A DNA stretch of 64,000 nt from Lentisphaeria bacterium (GTDB lineage: Bacteria > Verrucomicrobiota > Lentisphaeria > Victivallales > UBA1829). Shown one piece after another: positions 34,466 through 43,058 of the stretch. The position numbers and the translations under genes were made by a program. Within the stretch, counting starts at the first letter, position 1. Each line of letters opens with the position of its first letter. The notes under the pieces are model-generated. The model was not told where the DNA came from and ran no database searches. It was given only the letters and a program-made list of their open reading frames with translations. The DNA is taken from contig DPDG01000113.1 in the NCBI GenBank assembly GCA_003526375.1, positions 52,919 to 116,918 of the forward strand. Reading direction: 5' to 3'.

Positions 34466-36643
34466 ATGAAGAAATTAAGATTTCTTGTACTGGGTATGCA
34501 CTGCGCGTCCTGCGCGGCATCCGTCGAACGGGCCGTCAAAAAAATGGACGGTGTTTCCAATGTTTATGTCAATATTGCAACCAAGACCATGACGCTCAAT
34601 GCGGATGACAAAGTCACGCCCGCAATGATCTGCGAAACGGTCAAGGACAACGGTTACAACGCACAGCTCATCGAGGATAAGAAACCGGAACCGGAAGACG
34701 ATGAAGCGGGCATCCGTTATTTTCTGCGTTTTCTGACGGCGCTCGTGTTCTCCATCCTGCTGTTTTACGCGGCGATGAGCGAAATGATCGGGGTGCCATA
34801 TTTCCATATTTCCCCGACGGCAAACGCGTTTGTCCAGATCGCGCTCCTGATTCCGGTCGTGCTGGCGGGATATACCTTTTATCTTTACGGCTTCAAAACA
34901 CTGGCAAAGCTCTCACCGAATATGGATTCGCTCATCGCGCTCGGAACCAGCGCGGCGATCGTTTACAGTATCTACCTGATGGCGAAAGGCGACTGCGTTC
35001 ATCTCTATTTCGATACGGCTGGCATGATCATTGCATTGATCATGCTCGGCAAGTTTCTGGAAGCACGTTCCCGCGGCAAGGCGTCGGGCGCCATCCGCGA
35101 ACTGATGAAGCTCGCGCCGGAAACCGCTCACCTGATGGTGGATGACAGAGAGGTCATCATTCCGGTAAACCAGCTCAAACCCAATGACCGTGTCCGCGTC
35201 AAACCCGGAGAGCGGGTCCCGGCGGACGGCGTCGTGGAGGAAGGCACCTCGACCATTGACGAATCCATGCTGACCGGCGAAAGCATGCCCGTGGAAAAAG
35301 CCTCCGGTTCCAGCGTAACCGGCGGCTCCATGAACAGAAACGGTTCTTTCATCTTCCGCGTAACACATACAGGCGACGACACGGTCATAGCCAAAATCAT
35401 CGCCATGGTTCAGAACGCACAGGGGTCCCGTCCGCCGATCGCACGTCTGGCGGACACCATCTCCGGCTTCTTCGTCTGGGGCGTCATCCTCATCGCGGCG
35501 GCGACATTCTCCATCTGGTTCTTCGGAGTCGGGGAGACATTCGCCCATTCGCTGAGTTTCGCTCTTGCAGTACTGGTGATCGCGTGTCCCTGCGCGCTCG
35601 GTCTGGCGACTCCCATTGCGCTGATCGTCGGAATCGGGCGCGGCGCAAAGCTGGGCATTCTCATCAAGAGCGGGAAAGCGCTGGAAACCGCCGGCAAGAC
35701 AACGACCGTGATTCTCGACAAAACCGGAACCATTACGGAAGGGCGTCCCGATCTTTCCGGCATCATCCTCGCTAAAAATACGCCGTTCACTGAAAACCAG
35801 CTTCTTGCAATGGCGGCCGCCGCCGAACAGAATTCGGAACATCCACTGGCGGATGCGGTTGTCCGCGCCGCAAAGGAGCGCAACCTGACGCTTTCCGAAG
35901 TCGATGATTTCAAAGCGCTGCCCGGACACGGGGTTTTCTGCCGGATTCACGGAAAGGAATTCATCCTCGGCAACATGTCTTTCATGCAGACGCATAAAAT
36001 CGACATCAGCGCCGTGGACACCTCCGGCAGCGACTCCATGATTCTTGCCGCATATGACGACAAACTGATCGGAGTGATCCGCATTGCGGACCGCATCAAG
36101 CCATCCACGGAAGAAGCGATCGCCGGACTCCATAAACTCGGTGTCAAAGTGGTCATGCTGACCGGCGACCACAAGGCTGTCGCGGCATCCATTGCGCGTT
36201 CCCTCAAAATTGATGAATTCTATGCGGAACTCCTGCCTAACGCAAAAGCTGAAGTCATTCAGCGAATTCAGCAGAAAGGGGAACGCACGGCAATGGTCGG
36301 CGACGGCATCAACGATGCCCCAGCCCTGGCTCAGGCGGATACCGGAATCGCAATCGGCTCCGGCACGGACATCGCCATTGAGTCTGCGGACATTGTCCTG
36401 ATGCAAAGCGACCTGCGCGAAGTTCCGGCGGCGATTGCGCTGAGCCGCGCCACAATGCGCATCATCAGGGAAAACCTGTTCTGGGCTTTCATCTACAACG
36501 TGATCTGCATTCCACTTGCGGCGGGGGCGTTCGTAACACTCCTCGGCTGGAGCCTGAACCCGATTTTCGGAGCTCTCGCCATGGCGTTCAGTTCCGTTTC
36601 GGTAGTCCTGAATGCACTTCGCCTGCGGAAATTCCAGCCGTAA
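34466..36643 (+). CDS. copA: Copper-translocating P1B-type ATPase
   Basis: 725 residues. N-terminal heavy-metal domain GMHCASCAASVERAV with CxxC at residues 13-16, then eight transmembrane spans. The CPC metal-binding motif (IACPCALGLATP), phosphorylation site DKTGTITEG, TGES actuator loop (MLTGESMPVEK), nucleotide-binding HP motif (SEHPLADAV) and hinge MVGDGINDAPALAQADTGIAIGSGTD are all intact. The HxxK-like YN(V)/MxxSS residues of TM7-8 (YNVICIPLAAG; MAFSSVSVVLNALRL) fit Cu+ specificity. It exports Cu+ from the cytoplasm using ATP. A GGGGAAGGG ribosome site precedes the ATG. No CopZ or copper-responsive regulator is adjacent. Confidence 0.95.
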   Translation: MKKLRFLVLGMHCASCAASVERAVKKMDGVSNVYVNIATKTMTLNADDKVTPAMICETVKDNGYNAQLIEDKKPEPEDDEAGIRYFLRFLTALVFSILLFYAAMSEMIGVPYFHISPTANAFVQIALLIPVVLAGYTFYLYGFKTLAKLSPNMDSLIALGTSAAIVYSIYLMAKGDCVHLYFDTAGMIIALIMLGKFLEARSRGKASGAIRELMKLAPETAHLMVDDREVIIPVNQLKPNDRVRVKPGERVPADGVVEEGTSTIDESMLTGESMPVEKASGSSVTGGSMNRNGSFIFRVTHTGDDTVIAKIIAMVQNAQGSRPPIARLADTISGFFVWGVILIAAATFSIWFFGVGETFAHSLSFALAVLVIACPCALGLATPIALIVGIGRGAKLGILIKSGKALETAGKTTTVILDKTGTITEGRPDLSGIILAKNTPFTENQLLAMAAAAEQNSEHPLADAVVRAAKERNLTLSEVDDFKALPGHGVFCRIHGKEFILGNMSFMQTHKIDISAVDTSGSDSMILAAYDDKLIGVIRIADRIKPSTEEAIAGLHKLGVKVVMLTGDHKAVAASIARSLKIDEFYAELLPNAKAEVIQRIQQKGERTAMVGDGINDAPALAQADTGIAIGSGTDIAIESADIVLMQSDLREVPAAIALSRATMRIIRENLFWAFIYNVICIPLAAGAFVTLLGWSLNPIFGALAMAFSSVSVVLNALRLRKFQP

Positions 36644-36766
36644 GAAACAGAGAACAGCTGATAGACGAAATACCGGCGTCATCATTTTGTCCGTCAGCTA
36701 TTTCCAGGTCAGTCGGCAACTCGGCAGTCAATATGCGCCGCATGAAGTATAAATTTCGCTTTCAGC

Positions 36767-36794
36767 TTGAATTACGGTAATTTCGTGGTATTTT
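36767..36794 (+). promoter_or_regulatory. Candidate promoter of the aminotransferase-nadE operon
   Basis: TTGAAT (36767-36772), 16-bp spacer, TATTTT (36789-36794), 47 bp before the ATG at 36842. The 36644-36766 stretch has no gene and no strong terminator. Confidence 0.4.
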
Positions 36795-36841
36795 ATTTTA
36801 TTATGATTTTAACATTAAATTTATAACGGTGTGAGTGCAGC

Positions 36842-37963
36842 ATGATTCCATTTATCGATCTCAAGAAACAGTATTCCCGCATTGAAAAAGATGTCGACCA
36901 GGCAATCAAGAAAGTCCTGATGCACGGTCAATATATTCTCGGCCCGGAAGTCGCGGAACTGGAAAAGAAACTCGCGGACTTCGCAGGAACTGAATACTGT
37001 CTCGGATGCTCCAGCGGAACCGATGCACTGCTTATGGCGATGATGGCGTTGGATTTCAAAAAGGGAGACGCCGTTTTCACGACTCCGTTCACTTTCTTCG
37101 CCACCGTTGAAATGATCGCACTGACCGGCGCAACACCCGTTTTTGCGGACATTGACCCCAAAACCTACAATATCGATCCAGCCAGGCTCCGTGAAGCGAT
37201 CCTGAAAGTCAGGGAAGAAGGCAAACTCAACCTGAAAGCAATCGTCACGGTCGATATCTTCGGACAGCCCGCCGATTATGATGAAATACAGAAGATCGCC
37301 GACGAGTTCGGAATGCCGGTCATCGAAGACGGCGCGCAGGCAATGGGTGCGCTTTACAAAGGGCGCCGCGTCCCCTCCCTCGGCAAGATCGGATGCACCA
37401 GCTTCTTCCCCGCAAAACCGCTCGGTTGCTACGGTGACGGCGGCGCGGTATTCACCGACGACAAGGAACTTTACGACAAAATGTTCTCGATTCTTGTCCA
37501 CGGCAGAGGCGGCGATAAATACGACAACGTCTGCATCGGGCTGAATGCGCGTCTTGATACGATTCAGGCGGCGGTCCTGCTGGAAAAGTTCAAGATTTAC
37601 GAAGAGGAAATCGAACTGCGCCAGAAAGTCGTGGCAAAATACAGACAGGCGCTGGAGGGACTCCTGACGCTTCCTCATGTGCCGGAAAGCAACCTTTCGG
37701 TCTGGGCGCAGTTCTGTGTGCTTTCGCCCGATTATGCCGCGATTCAGGATGCCCTGCGCCAAAACGACATTCCGTCCGCCCGTTACTATCCGATCCCGAT
37801 GCATCTCCTGAAAGCGATGGAATATCTCGGATACAAAAAAGGCGACATGCCGGAAGCAGAAAAGGTCGCGGGAACTGTTTTCGCTCTCCCGATGCACGCC
37901 TATCTTGACGATGCGACAATCGAAAAAATCGGGGACGTCATCCGTTCCGTCGTCAGAAAATAA
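36842..37963 (+). CDS. DegT/DnrJ/EryC1/StrS aminotransferase, WbpE-like
   Basis: 373 residues. PLP enzyme of the sugar-aminotransferase family: IPFIDLKKQYSRIE start, CSSGTDALLMAM (PLP phosphate region), VDIFGQPADYDEI, IEDGAQAMGA, and SFFPAKPLGCYGDGGAVFTDD with the Schiff-base Lys in PAK. The exact FFPxKPLGCYGDGG form is typical of WbpE/WlbC enzymes that aminate UDP-2-acetamido-3-keto-glucuronate during synthesis of diacetamido-mannuronate O-antigens. It is cytoplasmic. It is followed 21 bp later by nadE. The other genes for this sugar (WbpA, B, D, I) are not in the window, so the exact sugar is inferred. Confidence 0.88.
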   Translation: MIPFIDLKKQYSRIEKDVDQAIKKVLMHGQYILGPEVAELEKKLADFAGTEYCLGCSSGTDALLMAMMALDFKKGDAVFTTPFTFFATVEMIALTGATPVFADIDPKTYNIDPARLREAILKVREEGKLNLKAIVTVDIFGQPADYDEIQKIADEFGMPVIEDGAQAMGALYKGRRVPSLGKIGCTSFFPAKPLGCYGDGGAVFTDDKELYDKMFSILVHGRGGDKYDNVCIGLNARLDTIQAAVLLEKFKIYEEEIELRQKVVAKYRQALEGLLTLPHVPESNLSVWAQFCVLSPDYAAIQDALRQNDIPSARYYPIPMHLLKAMEYLGYKKGDMPEAEKVAGTVFALPMHAYLDDATIEKIGDVIRSVVRK

Positions 37964-37984
37964 ACCCGAAAACGGGAGTTTTCC

Positions 37985-39901
37985 ATGTTCGGCTTTTACA
38001 GAGTTGTAACTTGCTCCCCCGTCGTGAAAGTGGCGGATGCGGAGTTCAATACCGCACGGATTCTCGAACTTGCGGAAAAGGCGGCGGCACATTCCGCGTC
38101 CGTCGTTCTTTTTCCCGAACTCGCCGTCACCGCCTATTCCTGCGGCGATCTGTTCCACAATGAAACGCTGCTGAATGCGGCGGAACATGCGGTTTCGCGG
38201 ATCGCGGAAAAAAGCGCATCGCTTCCGTCCGTTTTCATCGTCGGCGCTCCTGTCCGGCGGCAGAACCGCCTGTTCAACGCGGCGGTCGTGATCCAGCACG
38301 GCAGACTCTGCGGAATCGTCCCGAAGACAAACCTGCCGAACTATCGGGAATTTTATGAAAAACGTTATTTCTCGTCCGGATACGGAATCAGAAACGCAAC
38401 CGCAGACTTCGCCGGACAGACGGAAATCCCGTTCGGGACGGATCTGATTTTCCGTTCCGGGAGCGAACTTGTATTCGGCATTGAAATCTGCGAGGACATG
38501 TGGAGCACGGTTCCGCCGAGCTCCTATCTTGCCCTGAACGGAGCGACCCTGATTCTGAATCCTTCCGCGAGCAATGAACTGGTCGGGAAAGCGGATTACC
38601 GGCGCGAACTGGTGCGGGGACAAAGCGCACGCTGTGTCGCCGCTTATGCCTACGTCTCCGCCGGAGTCAGCGAGTCCACGATGGACACGGTCTGCGGCGG
38701 GCACAGCATCGCGGCGGAAAACGGAACGGTTCTGCTGGACTCCGAACGTTTTTCAAGAGAGGACGCACTCTATGTTACAGATTTCGATCTTGCCCGGATT
38801 CAGGGAGCGCGTCTCTCGGACAGCCCCTTCGCAAACAGCGCGGAGATGAATCCCCATACGGATTACCGGATTCTGAAGCTGGAACCGGCGCCCGTTCCGG
38901 AACTCAAAGAAATTGAGCGTAAGGTGCCGCGCCTCCCCTTCGTTCCGTCTTCCGATGCGGCGCGGGACGAACGCTGTCAGGAAATCTTTGCAATTCAGTC
39001 GGCGGGACTCGCCAAAAGAATAGAGCATACCCATGCGGAAAAAGCCGTGATCGGCATCTCCGGCGGACTGGATTCCACGCTGGCGCTTCTGGTCTGCGTC
39101 AATACGATGAAGCTGATCGGGCGCACCCCGGAAGATGTTCTTGCCATCACCATGCCCGGATTCGGCACGACCGGGCGCACCTACAACAATGCGGTGAATC
39201 TCTGCCGCCTTCTCGGCGTCGAACTGCGCGAAATCGGAATCAAAGACGCCTGCATGGAACATTTCCGCTCCATCGGGCACGACCCGGAGGATCACAGCGT
39301 GGTCTATGAAAATGCGCAGGCGCGGGAGCGGACGCAGATTCTGATGGATGTGGCGAATCAGGCGGGCGGCTTCGTCGTCGGGACCGGCGACCTCTCCGAA
39401 ATCGCGATGGGATGGTGCACTTACAACGCCGACCACATGTCAATGTATGCTGTGAACTGTTCCGTTCCGAAGACCCTGATCCGCTATCTGATCGCGTACG
39501 TCGGCGACCATTCGGAACAAGCGGTGCGGGACATTCTCCGGGACATCATCGACACGCCCGTCAGCCCGGAGCTCCTGCCCGCCGCGGACGACGGCACGAT
39601 CCGCCAGAAAACGGAAGACATCATCGGGCCTTATGAGATTCATGATTTCTTCCTGTATCACTTCATGAAGTACGGCGCCTCGCCGGAGAAAATTCTTTTT
39701 CTGGCGAAACGGGCATTCGGGAAAGAATATCCGGAAGAAAAACTGAAAACGTTTCTGAAAACCTTTATCCGCCGTTTCTTCTCCCAGCAGTTCAAGCGGA
39801 GCTGTTCAACGGACGGTCCGAAGGTCGGCACGATCAGTCTCTCGCCGCGCGGAGACTGGCGGATGCCGTCCGATGCGTCACCGCAGGCATGGAGTTTCTG
39901 A
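37985..39901 (+). CDS. nadE: Glutamine-dependent NAD+ synthetase
   Basis: 638 residues, the long two-domain form. The N-terminal nitrilase-like glutaminase (residues ~1-290) has the Glu-Lys-Cys triad region: FPELAVTAYSCGD (Glu), VPKTNLPNYREFYEKRYF (Lys) and FGIEICEDMW (Cys). The C-terminal synthetase has the PP-loop GISGGLDSTLALLV and GTGDLSEIAMGWCTYNADHMSMY. It makes NAD+ from deamido-NAD+, ATP and glutamine in the cytoplasm, the last step of NAD synthesis. GGGAG precedes the ATG. It lies between the sugar aminotransferase and a TadE-like gene on one strand; no functional link is obvious. Confidence 0.95.
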   Translation: MFGFYRVVTCSPVVKVADAEFNTARILELAEKAAAHSASVVLFPELAVTAYSCGDLFHNETLLNAAEHAVSRIAEKSASLPSVFIVGAPVRRQNRLFNAAVVIQHGRLCGIVPKTNLPNYREFYEKRYFSSGYGIRNATADFAGQTEIPFGTDLIFRSGSELVFGIEICEDMWSTVPPSSYLALNGATLILNPSASNELVGKADYRRELVRGQSARCVAAYAYVSAGVSESTMDTVCGGHSIAAENGTVLLDSERFSREDALYVTDFDLARIQGARLSDSPFANSAEMNPHTDYRILKLEPAPVPELKEIERKVPRLPFVPSSDAARDERCQEIFAIQSAGLAKRIEHTHAEKAVIGISGGLDSTLALLVCVNTMKLIGRTPEDVLAITMPGFGTTGRTYNNAVNLCRLLGVELREIGIKDACMEHFRSIGHDPEDHSVVYENAQARERTQILMDVANQAGGFVVGTGDLSEIAMGWCTYNADHMSMYAVNCSVPKTLIRYLIAYVGDHSEQAVRDILRDIIDTPVSPELLPAADDGTIRQKTEDIIGPYEIHDFFLYHFMKYGASPEKILFLAKRAFGKEYPEEKLKTFLKTFIRRFFSQQFKRSCSTDGPKVGTISLSPRGDWRMPSDASPQAWSF

Positions 39902-39929
39902 ACCGCAACATCCAATCATGAGGCACATG

Positions 39930-40553
39930 ATGAAAATACGTCTGTGGAAAAGGTCCGAACGCGGACAGGCGGTTTCGGAACTGGTCATCTCCCTGATCGG
40001 CGTCTCCCTGATTGTCCTCGGCACCATCATGGTATCGGTCATGGGAATCTCAGGAATCAGGAATCTGATTGATACGCGATCCGAGGCGGAACGGAAGATG
40101 AACGCCAACGCGTTCGGTGATGTTCAGGCGAATCATATCACGGAATGGGTTAATATCAGGCGGAACGACGGCGCGGGGCTCCAGTTCGCCGATCCCCGGC
40201 AGGGCGCAGGCGACGGCATTCAGTTTACGGAAGACGATACGGCTGTCACCTCGCAGGCGGACGGCAGTGTATTCATGGACACGCTGAATGAAACGGAAAA
40301 CCGTTTCTCCACCTCTTATCTCGCTTCGACAAGCTATGCGCAGGGAGCCTTCGAGCCGAAGCTTGAGCTGTCGAATATTTTTGTCTCGGCGGCAGACCTG
40401 ACCTCGGCTCGCAAGACAGTTACAGACCCGCTCGGGCAGTATCAGCTTTCCGCCGTTGCACGCGCATTGCAGAAATTCGGGATTCATGCGGAAAGTTTCA
40501 AGATCGAAGACACCGTATTCATGCCGCGCACCAGCAGAAACGAGTCGGAATGA
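39930..40553 (+). CDS. TadE-like single-span exported protein
   Basis: 207 residues from ATG 39930, chosen because GAGG lies six bases upstream; earlier in-frame ATGs (39918, 39927) and the open frame back into nadE are less likely. The N-terminus KIRLWKRSERGQAVSELVISLIGVSLIVLGTIMVSVMG has the Arg-GQAxxE followed by a hydrophobic helix seen in TadE/TadG-like pseudopilins. The rest is Ala/Ser/Thr/Asn-rich and soluble-looking. No other tad/flp genes are nearby, so it is an orphan here. It may be a minor pilin or an envelope protein; the identification rests on the N-terminus only. Confidence 0.6.
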   Translation: MKIRLWKRSERGQAVSELVISLIGVSLIVLGTIMVSVMGISGIRNLIDTRSEAERKMNANAFGDVQANHITEWVNIRRNDGAGLQFADPRQGAGDGIQFTEDDTAVTSQADGSVFMDTLNETENRFSTSYLASTSYAQGAFEPKLELSNIFVSAADLTSARKTVTDPLGQYQLSAVARALQKFGIHAESFKIEDTVFMPRTSRNESE

Positions 40554-40585
40554 ACAATCTGAGAAACAGAACATAAGGAAACACC

Positions 40586-41086
40586 ATGTCGCAGATCATC
40601 ACACCGGAACATAAAATATTCACAGACCTTTCTCAAGCTGCGGAATGGCGTGAAACCCTCCGCAAGACCGGCAGAAAGCTGGCTCTGACCAACGGCTGTT
40701 TCGATATTCTCCATCGAGGTCATGCGGAATATCTGCTGGCGGCGAGAAATCTCGGCGACGCCCTCATCGTCCTGCTGAACTCCGATGAATCGGTCCGGAA
40801 ACTGAAAGGGCCCTCCCGCCCCGTCAACACCGAATATGACCGCGCGTATCTGCTCGCCTCTCTGGAGTTTGTGGACGCAGTCCTGATCTTCAACGACACC
40901 AGGTGTTACCGTGAAATAGCCGCTCTCCAGCCGGACTGTTATGCCAAAGGCGGCGATTACACCGTGGATACGCTGGACAGGGATGAGCGGGCGGCATTGC
41001 AAAGCGCCGGAACGGAAATCTCCTTCATTCAATTCGTGCCGGGGCTCTCCACCAGCAACACAATCAGGAAAATGAAGCTCGTATAA
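40586..41086 (+). CDS. rfaE2: D-glycero-beta-D-manno-heptose 1-phosphate adenylyltransferase
   Basis: 166 residues, a stand-alone nucleotidyltransferase domain. LTNGCFDILHRGHAEYLLAARNLGD carries the HxGH motif of the cytidylyltransferase fold; LLNSDESVRKLKGPSRPVN, YAKGGDYTVDTLDRDE and GLSTSNTIRKM (the SxTxxI-like nucleotide motif) complete the RfaE domain II pattern. It transfers AMP from ATP to heptose 1-phosphate to give ADP-heptose for LPS inner core. The kinase half is separate and not in this window. With the WbpE-like enzyme it indicates a Gram-negative LPS-bearing cell. Confidence 0.94.
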   Translation: MSQIITPEHKIFTDLSQAAEWRETLRKTGRKLALTNGCFDILHRGHAEYLLAARNLGDALIVLLNSDESVRKLKGPSRPVNTEYDRAYLLASLEFVDAVLIFNDTRCYREIAALQPDCYAKGGDYTVDTLDRDERAALQSAGTEISFIQFVPGLSTSNTIRKMKLV

Positions 41087-41173
41087 GAGAGCAGCAGCCT
41101 CTCCCGCTCCGCACTTTCGTTTTATGGAAAACTTTCACCGATTTCACTCCGGCGCCCGGATTGTACCATCCAT

Positions 41174-41192
41174 GATATAGAACGTTTCAAAT
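41174..41192 (+). promoter_or_regulatory. Upstream copy of a 19-bp operator-like repeat (LacI regulator)
   Basis: GATATAGAACGTTTCAAAT, identical to 41250-41268. Its centre AACGTT is palindromic and the GAACGTTTCA part resembles LacI/PurR-type operators. The copies are 76 bp apart, about seven DNA turns, suitable for looping. Confidence 0.65.
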
Positions 41193-41217
41193 TTCTGTTT
41201 TTTCTTGAAAACTCCTC

Positions 41218-41246
41218 TTGACAAACCACCGGATTTCGATTATAAT
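41218..41246 (+). promoter_or_regulatory. Consensus sigma-70 promoter of the lacI-pilin-enzyme operon
   Basis: TTGACA (41218-41223), exactly 17 bp, TATAAT (41241-41246). The second operator copy begins four bases later and would cover the start site, so repression by steric block is expected. The leader before the ATG at 41275 would be about 20 bases. Confidence 0.85.
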
Positions 41247-41249
41247 TAA

Positions 41250-41268
41250 GATATAGAACGTTTCAAAT
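41250..41268 (+). promoter_or_regulatory. Downstream copy of the 19-bp operator-like repeat
   Basis: Identical to 41174-41192 and placed directly over the predicted transcription start of the operon. It ends six bases before the regulator's start codon. Confidence 0.7.
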
Positions 41269-41274
41269 CCATTA

Positions 41275-42345
41275 ATGCAGGGTGAAAAATTGCAGAACAG
41301 AGTTACAATTCAGGATATTGCAAGAGAAGTCGATATGTCCATTGCAACGGTATCCGCAGTACTGGGCAACAAGTCACACTGCTACGCCTCGGAAAAGACC
41401 AAGACAATGATCCGTGAAAAGGCACGGGAGATGGGCTACCGCCCCAATCTGCTGGCACGCAGTCTCAAAAACGGCAGGACACATACCATCGGGCTGGTCA
41501 GTTCCGCAATTCAGAATGAAATCAACGCAAACGAAGTCGTCTGCCTGACCAACGGGCTTCTGGCATATGGTTACACAACACAGGTCATCTATGACCGCGG
41601 GGAAACCATACTGCGGAAAAAAGCCTGCGAAACCCTGATCGACCACGGGTGCGACGCCATTGTGATCTATGGACATTTATTTGCGGAGGAACTGCCTGTG
41701 ATCAGGCGTTTTCCTGCACCAGTCTATCACATTGACATGACAGCGGAACACCTGCTTCCCGGACGAACCATATACGTCAATTACAAAACGGGAATCATGG
41801 AAGCAATGGAATGCCTGAATGCCCTCGGCCATGAAAATTTCTATTTCATCGGGGGAAGATGGACCGGCATTCAACAGGACCCGCGTTACCGGCTCTTCTG
41901 CAATTACTGCCGCAAAACAGGAGTTTCTGATCCGGAAAACCGGATGCTCCTCACGCGCTCCTTCAAAGAGTTGAATGCAGATCAGATTGAAAATATCATA
42001 GAACACCATCCGGATGTCACGGCATTCATTGCCACCAACGACATCTGGGCGCTGAGAGTCATGCAGATACTGCATGAAACAGGCAGAAAAGTCCCGGATG
42101 ATTTTTCCGTTGTCGGATTCGACAACATCACCGCATCGGAGGTCTGCATTCCAAGCCTGAGTTCCATCCGCCAGCCGGTGAAAGAAGCCGCTGAGGAGGT
42201 CATAAAGATGCTCATGAACGAGCTGGAGGGAAAGAATTTTCCGGTTCAGAATGAGGTTCCCTGCCGTCTGGTCAAACGTGACAGCATCGGAAAAGCAAGA
42301 ACTCATCAACTTAAATTCACAATCAAAGGAAAGAAACAGAAATGA
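41275..42345 (+). CDS. LacI-family transcriptional regulator
   Basis: 356 residues. The N-terminal helix-turn-helix VTIQDIAREVDMSIATVSAVLGNK is followed by the hinge GYRPNLLARSLKNGRT and a type I periplasmic-binding-protein sensor domain ending in the usual FSVVGFDNITASEVCIPSLSSIRQP. It binds a sugar-like ligand that cannot be identified. ATG 41275 has no ribosome site; a TTG at 41290 preceded by AGGGTG would give VTIQ nearly at the start and is an alternative. It overlaps the next gene (pilin) by four bases, so regulator, pilin and DUF4091 enzyme are one operon. Two identical 19-bp sites around its consensus promoter indicate autorepression. Confidence 0.93.
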   Translation: MQGEKLQNRVTIQDIAREVDMSIATVSAVLGNKSHCYASEKTKTMIREKAREMGYRPNLLARSLKNGRTHTIGLVSSAIQNEINANEVVCLTNGLLAYGYTTQVIYDRGETILRKKACETLIDHGCDAIVIYGHLFAEELPVIRRFPAPVYHIDMTAEHLLPGRTIYVNYKTGIMEAMECLNALGHENFYFIGGRWTGIQQDPRYRLFCNYCRKTGVSDPENRMLLTRSFKELNADQIENIIEHHPDVTAFIATNDIWALRVMQILHETGRKVPDDFSVVGFDNITASEVCIPSLSSIRQPVKEAAEEVIKMLMNELEGKNFPVQNEVPCRLVKRDSIGKARTHQLKFTIKGKKQK

Positions 42346-43028
42346 TGAAAACGGAAAGAATCAGTTTCACATTAATAGAATTACTGATCGTTATAGCAAT
42401 CATCGCCATTCTGGCGGGTATGCTTCTGCCGGCTCTGGGCAAAGCCAGAGCCAAAGGCAAGCAGACTCTATGCACCAGTAATATGAAACAGCTCTCCACG
42501 ACAGTCAACATGTACTGCGATGACTGGAAAGAATATTTCCCCGCCTACATCTCTGCCGACTTTTTCAGACAGGTCGAGCCTTATACAAGGCGGAAATGGG
42601 TCGCATGGCAGTCGCAGACGATTGCCGATGCCGGTCCGTTCTGGTGCCCGGAGGATCAGGAATCCGTCAGAACCAAAACCACACTTTTCAGTTACGGATG
42701 CAATGTTTATACCAGCAGCAACATTGCAAGCGGATATGATGATGCCCACGCAAAAGTCGCATTCTCCGCAAGGAAAAACATCCGCCGTCCGACAAACATC
42801 ATCTATTCCGGCGACAGTTTCCATAAAGATGCGTATCAGGTCATTCTGGATCAAAATGCCTTTCCATTTTCCGGCAACAAAGCCCCCGACCAGAACCGCG
42901 TCGCAACAGGGCTTTCATTCCGTCACCTGCTTTCGGTAAACATTCTTTATGTCGACAGCCATATCACTCCCCGCAACTACTCGTATCTGAACAGTACAAG
43001 AAATACCTATTTTACGAAAAACGATTAA
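42342..43028 (+). CDS. Prepilin-like exported protein (FTLIELL leader, H-X9-DS variant)
   Basis: 228 residues. Eight-residue leader then FTLIELLIVIAIIAILAGMLLPALGKARAKGKQTLCTSNMKQL, the classic prepilin helix followed by the short linker with Cys. The body holds several aromatic residues and two Cys (FWCPED, YGCNVY). Near the end FRHLLSVNILYVDSHI is H-X9-DS, close to the H-X9-DG signature of this family. The ATG overlaps the lacI stop by four bases and AAAGGA lies upstream, so it is co-translated. It is followed 30 bp later by a DUF4091 enzyme. Presumably an inner-membrane pseudopilin displayed or assembled with the secretion machinery; its link to the enzyme is inferred from position. Confidence 0.9.
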   Translation: MMKTERISFTLIELLIVIAIIAILAGMLLPALGKARAKGKQTLCTSNMKQLSTTVNMYCDDWKEYFPAYISADFFRQVEPYTRRKWVAWQSQTIADAGPFWCPEDQESVRTKTTLFSYGCNVYTSSNIASGYDDAHAKVAFSARKNIRRPTNIIYSGDSFHKDAYQVILDQNAFPFSGNKAPDQNRVATGLSFRHLLSVNILYVDSHITPRNYSYLNSTRNTYFTKND

Positions 43029-43058
43029 AACAATATCTAAAAACAAGGAGTCCATCAC

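Noticed and set aside
34913..36685. 590-codon minus-strand open frame
   Set aside because: Entirely antisense to copA, which has every P-type ATPase motif.
36821..38704. 627-codon minus-strand open frame
   Set aside because: Antisense to the WbpE-like aminotransferase and nadE; no motifs.
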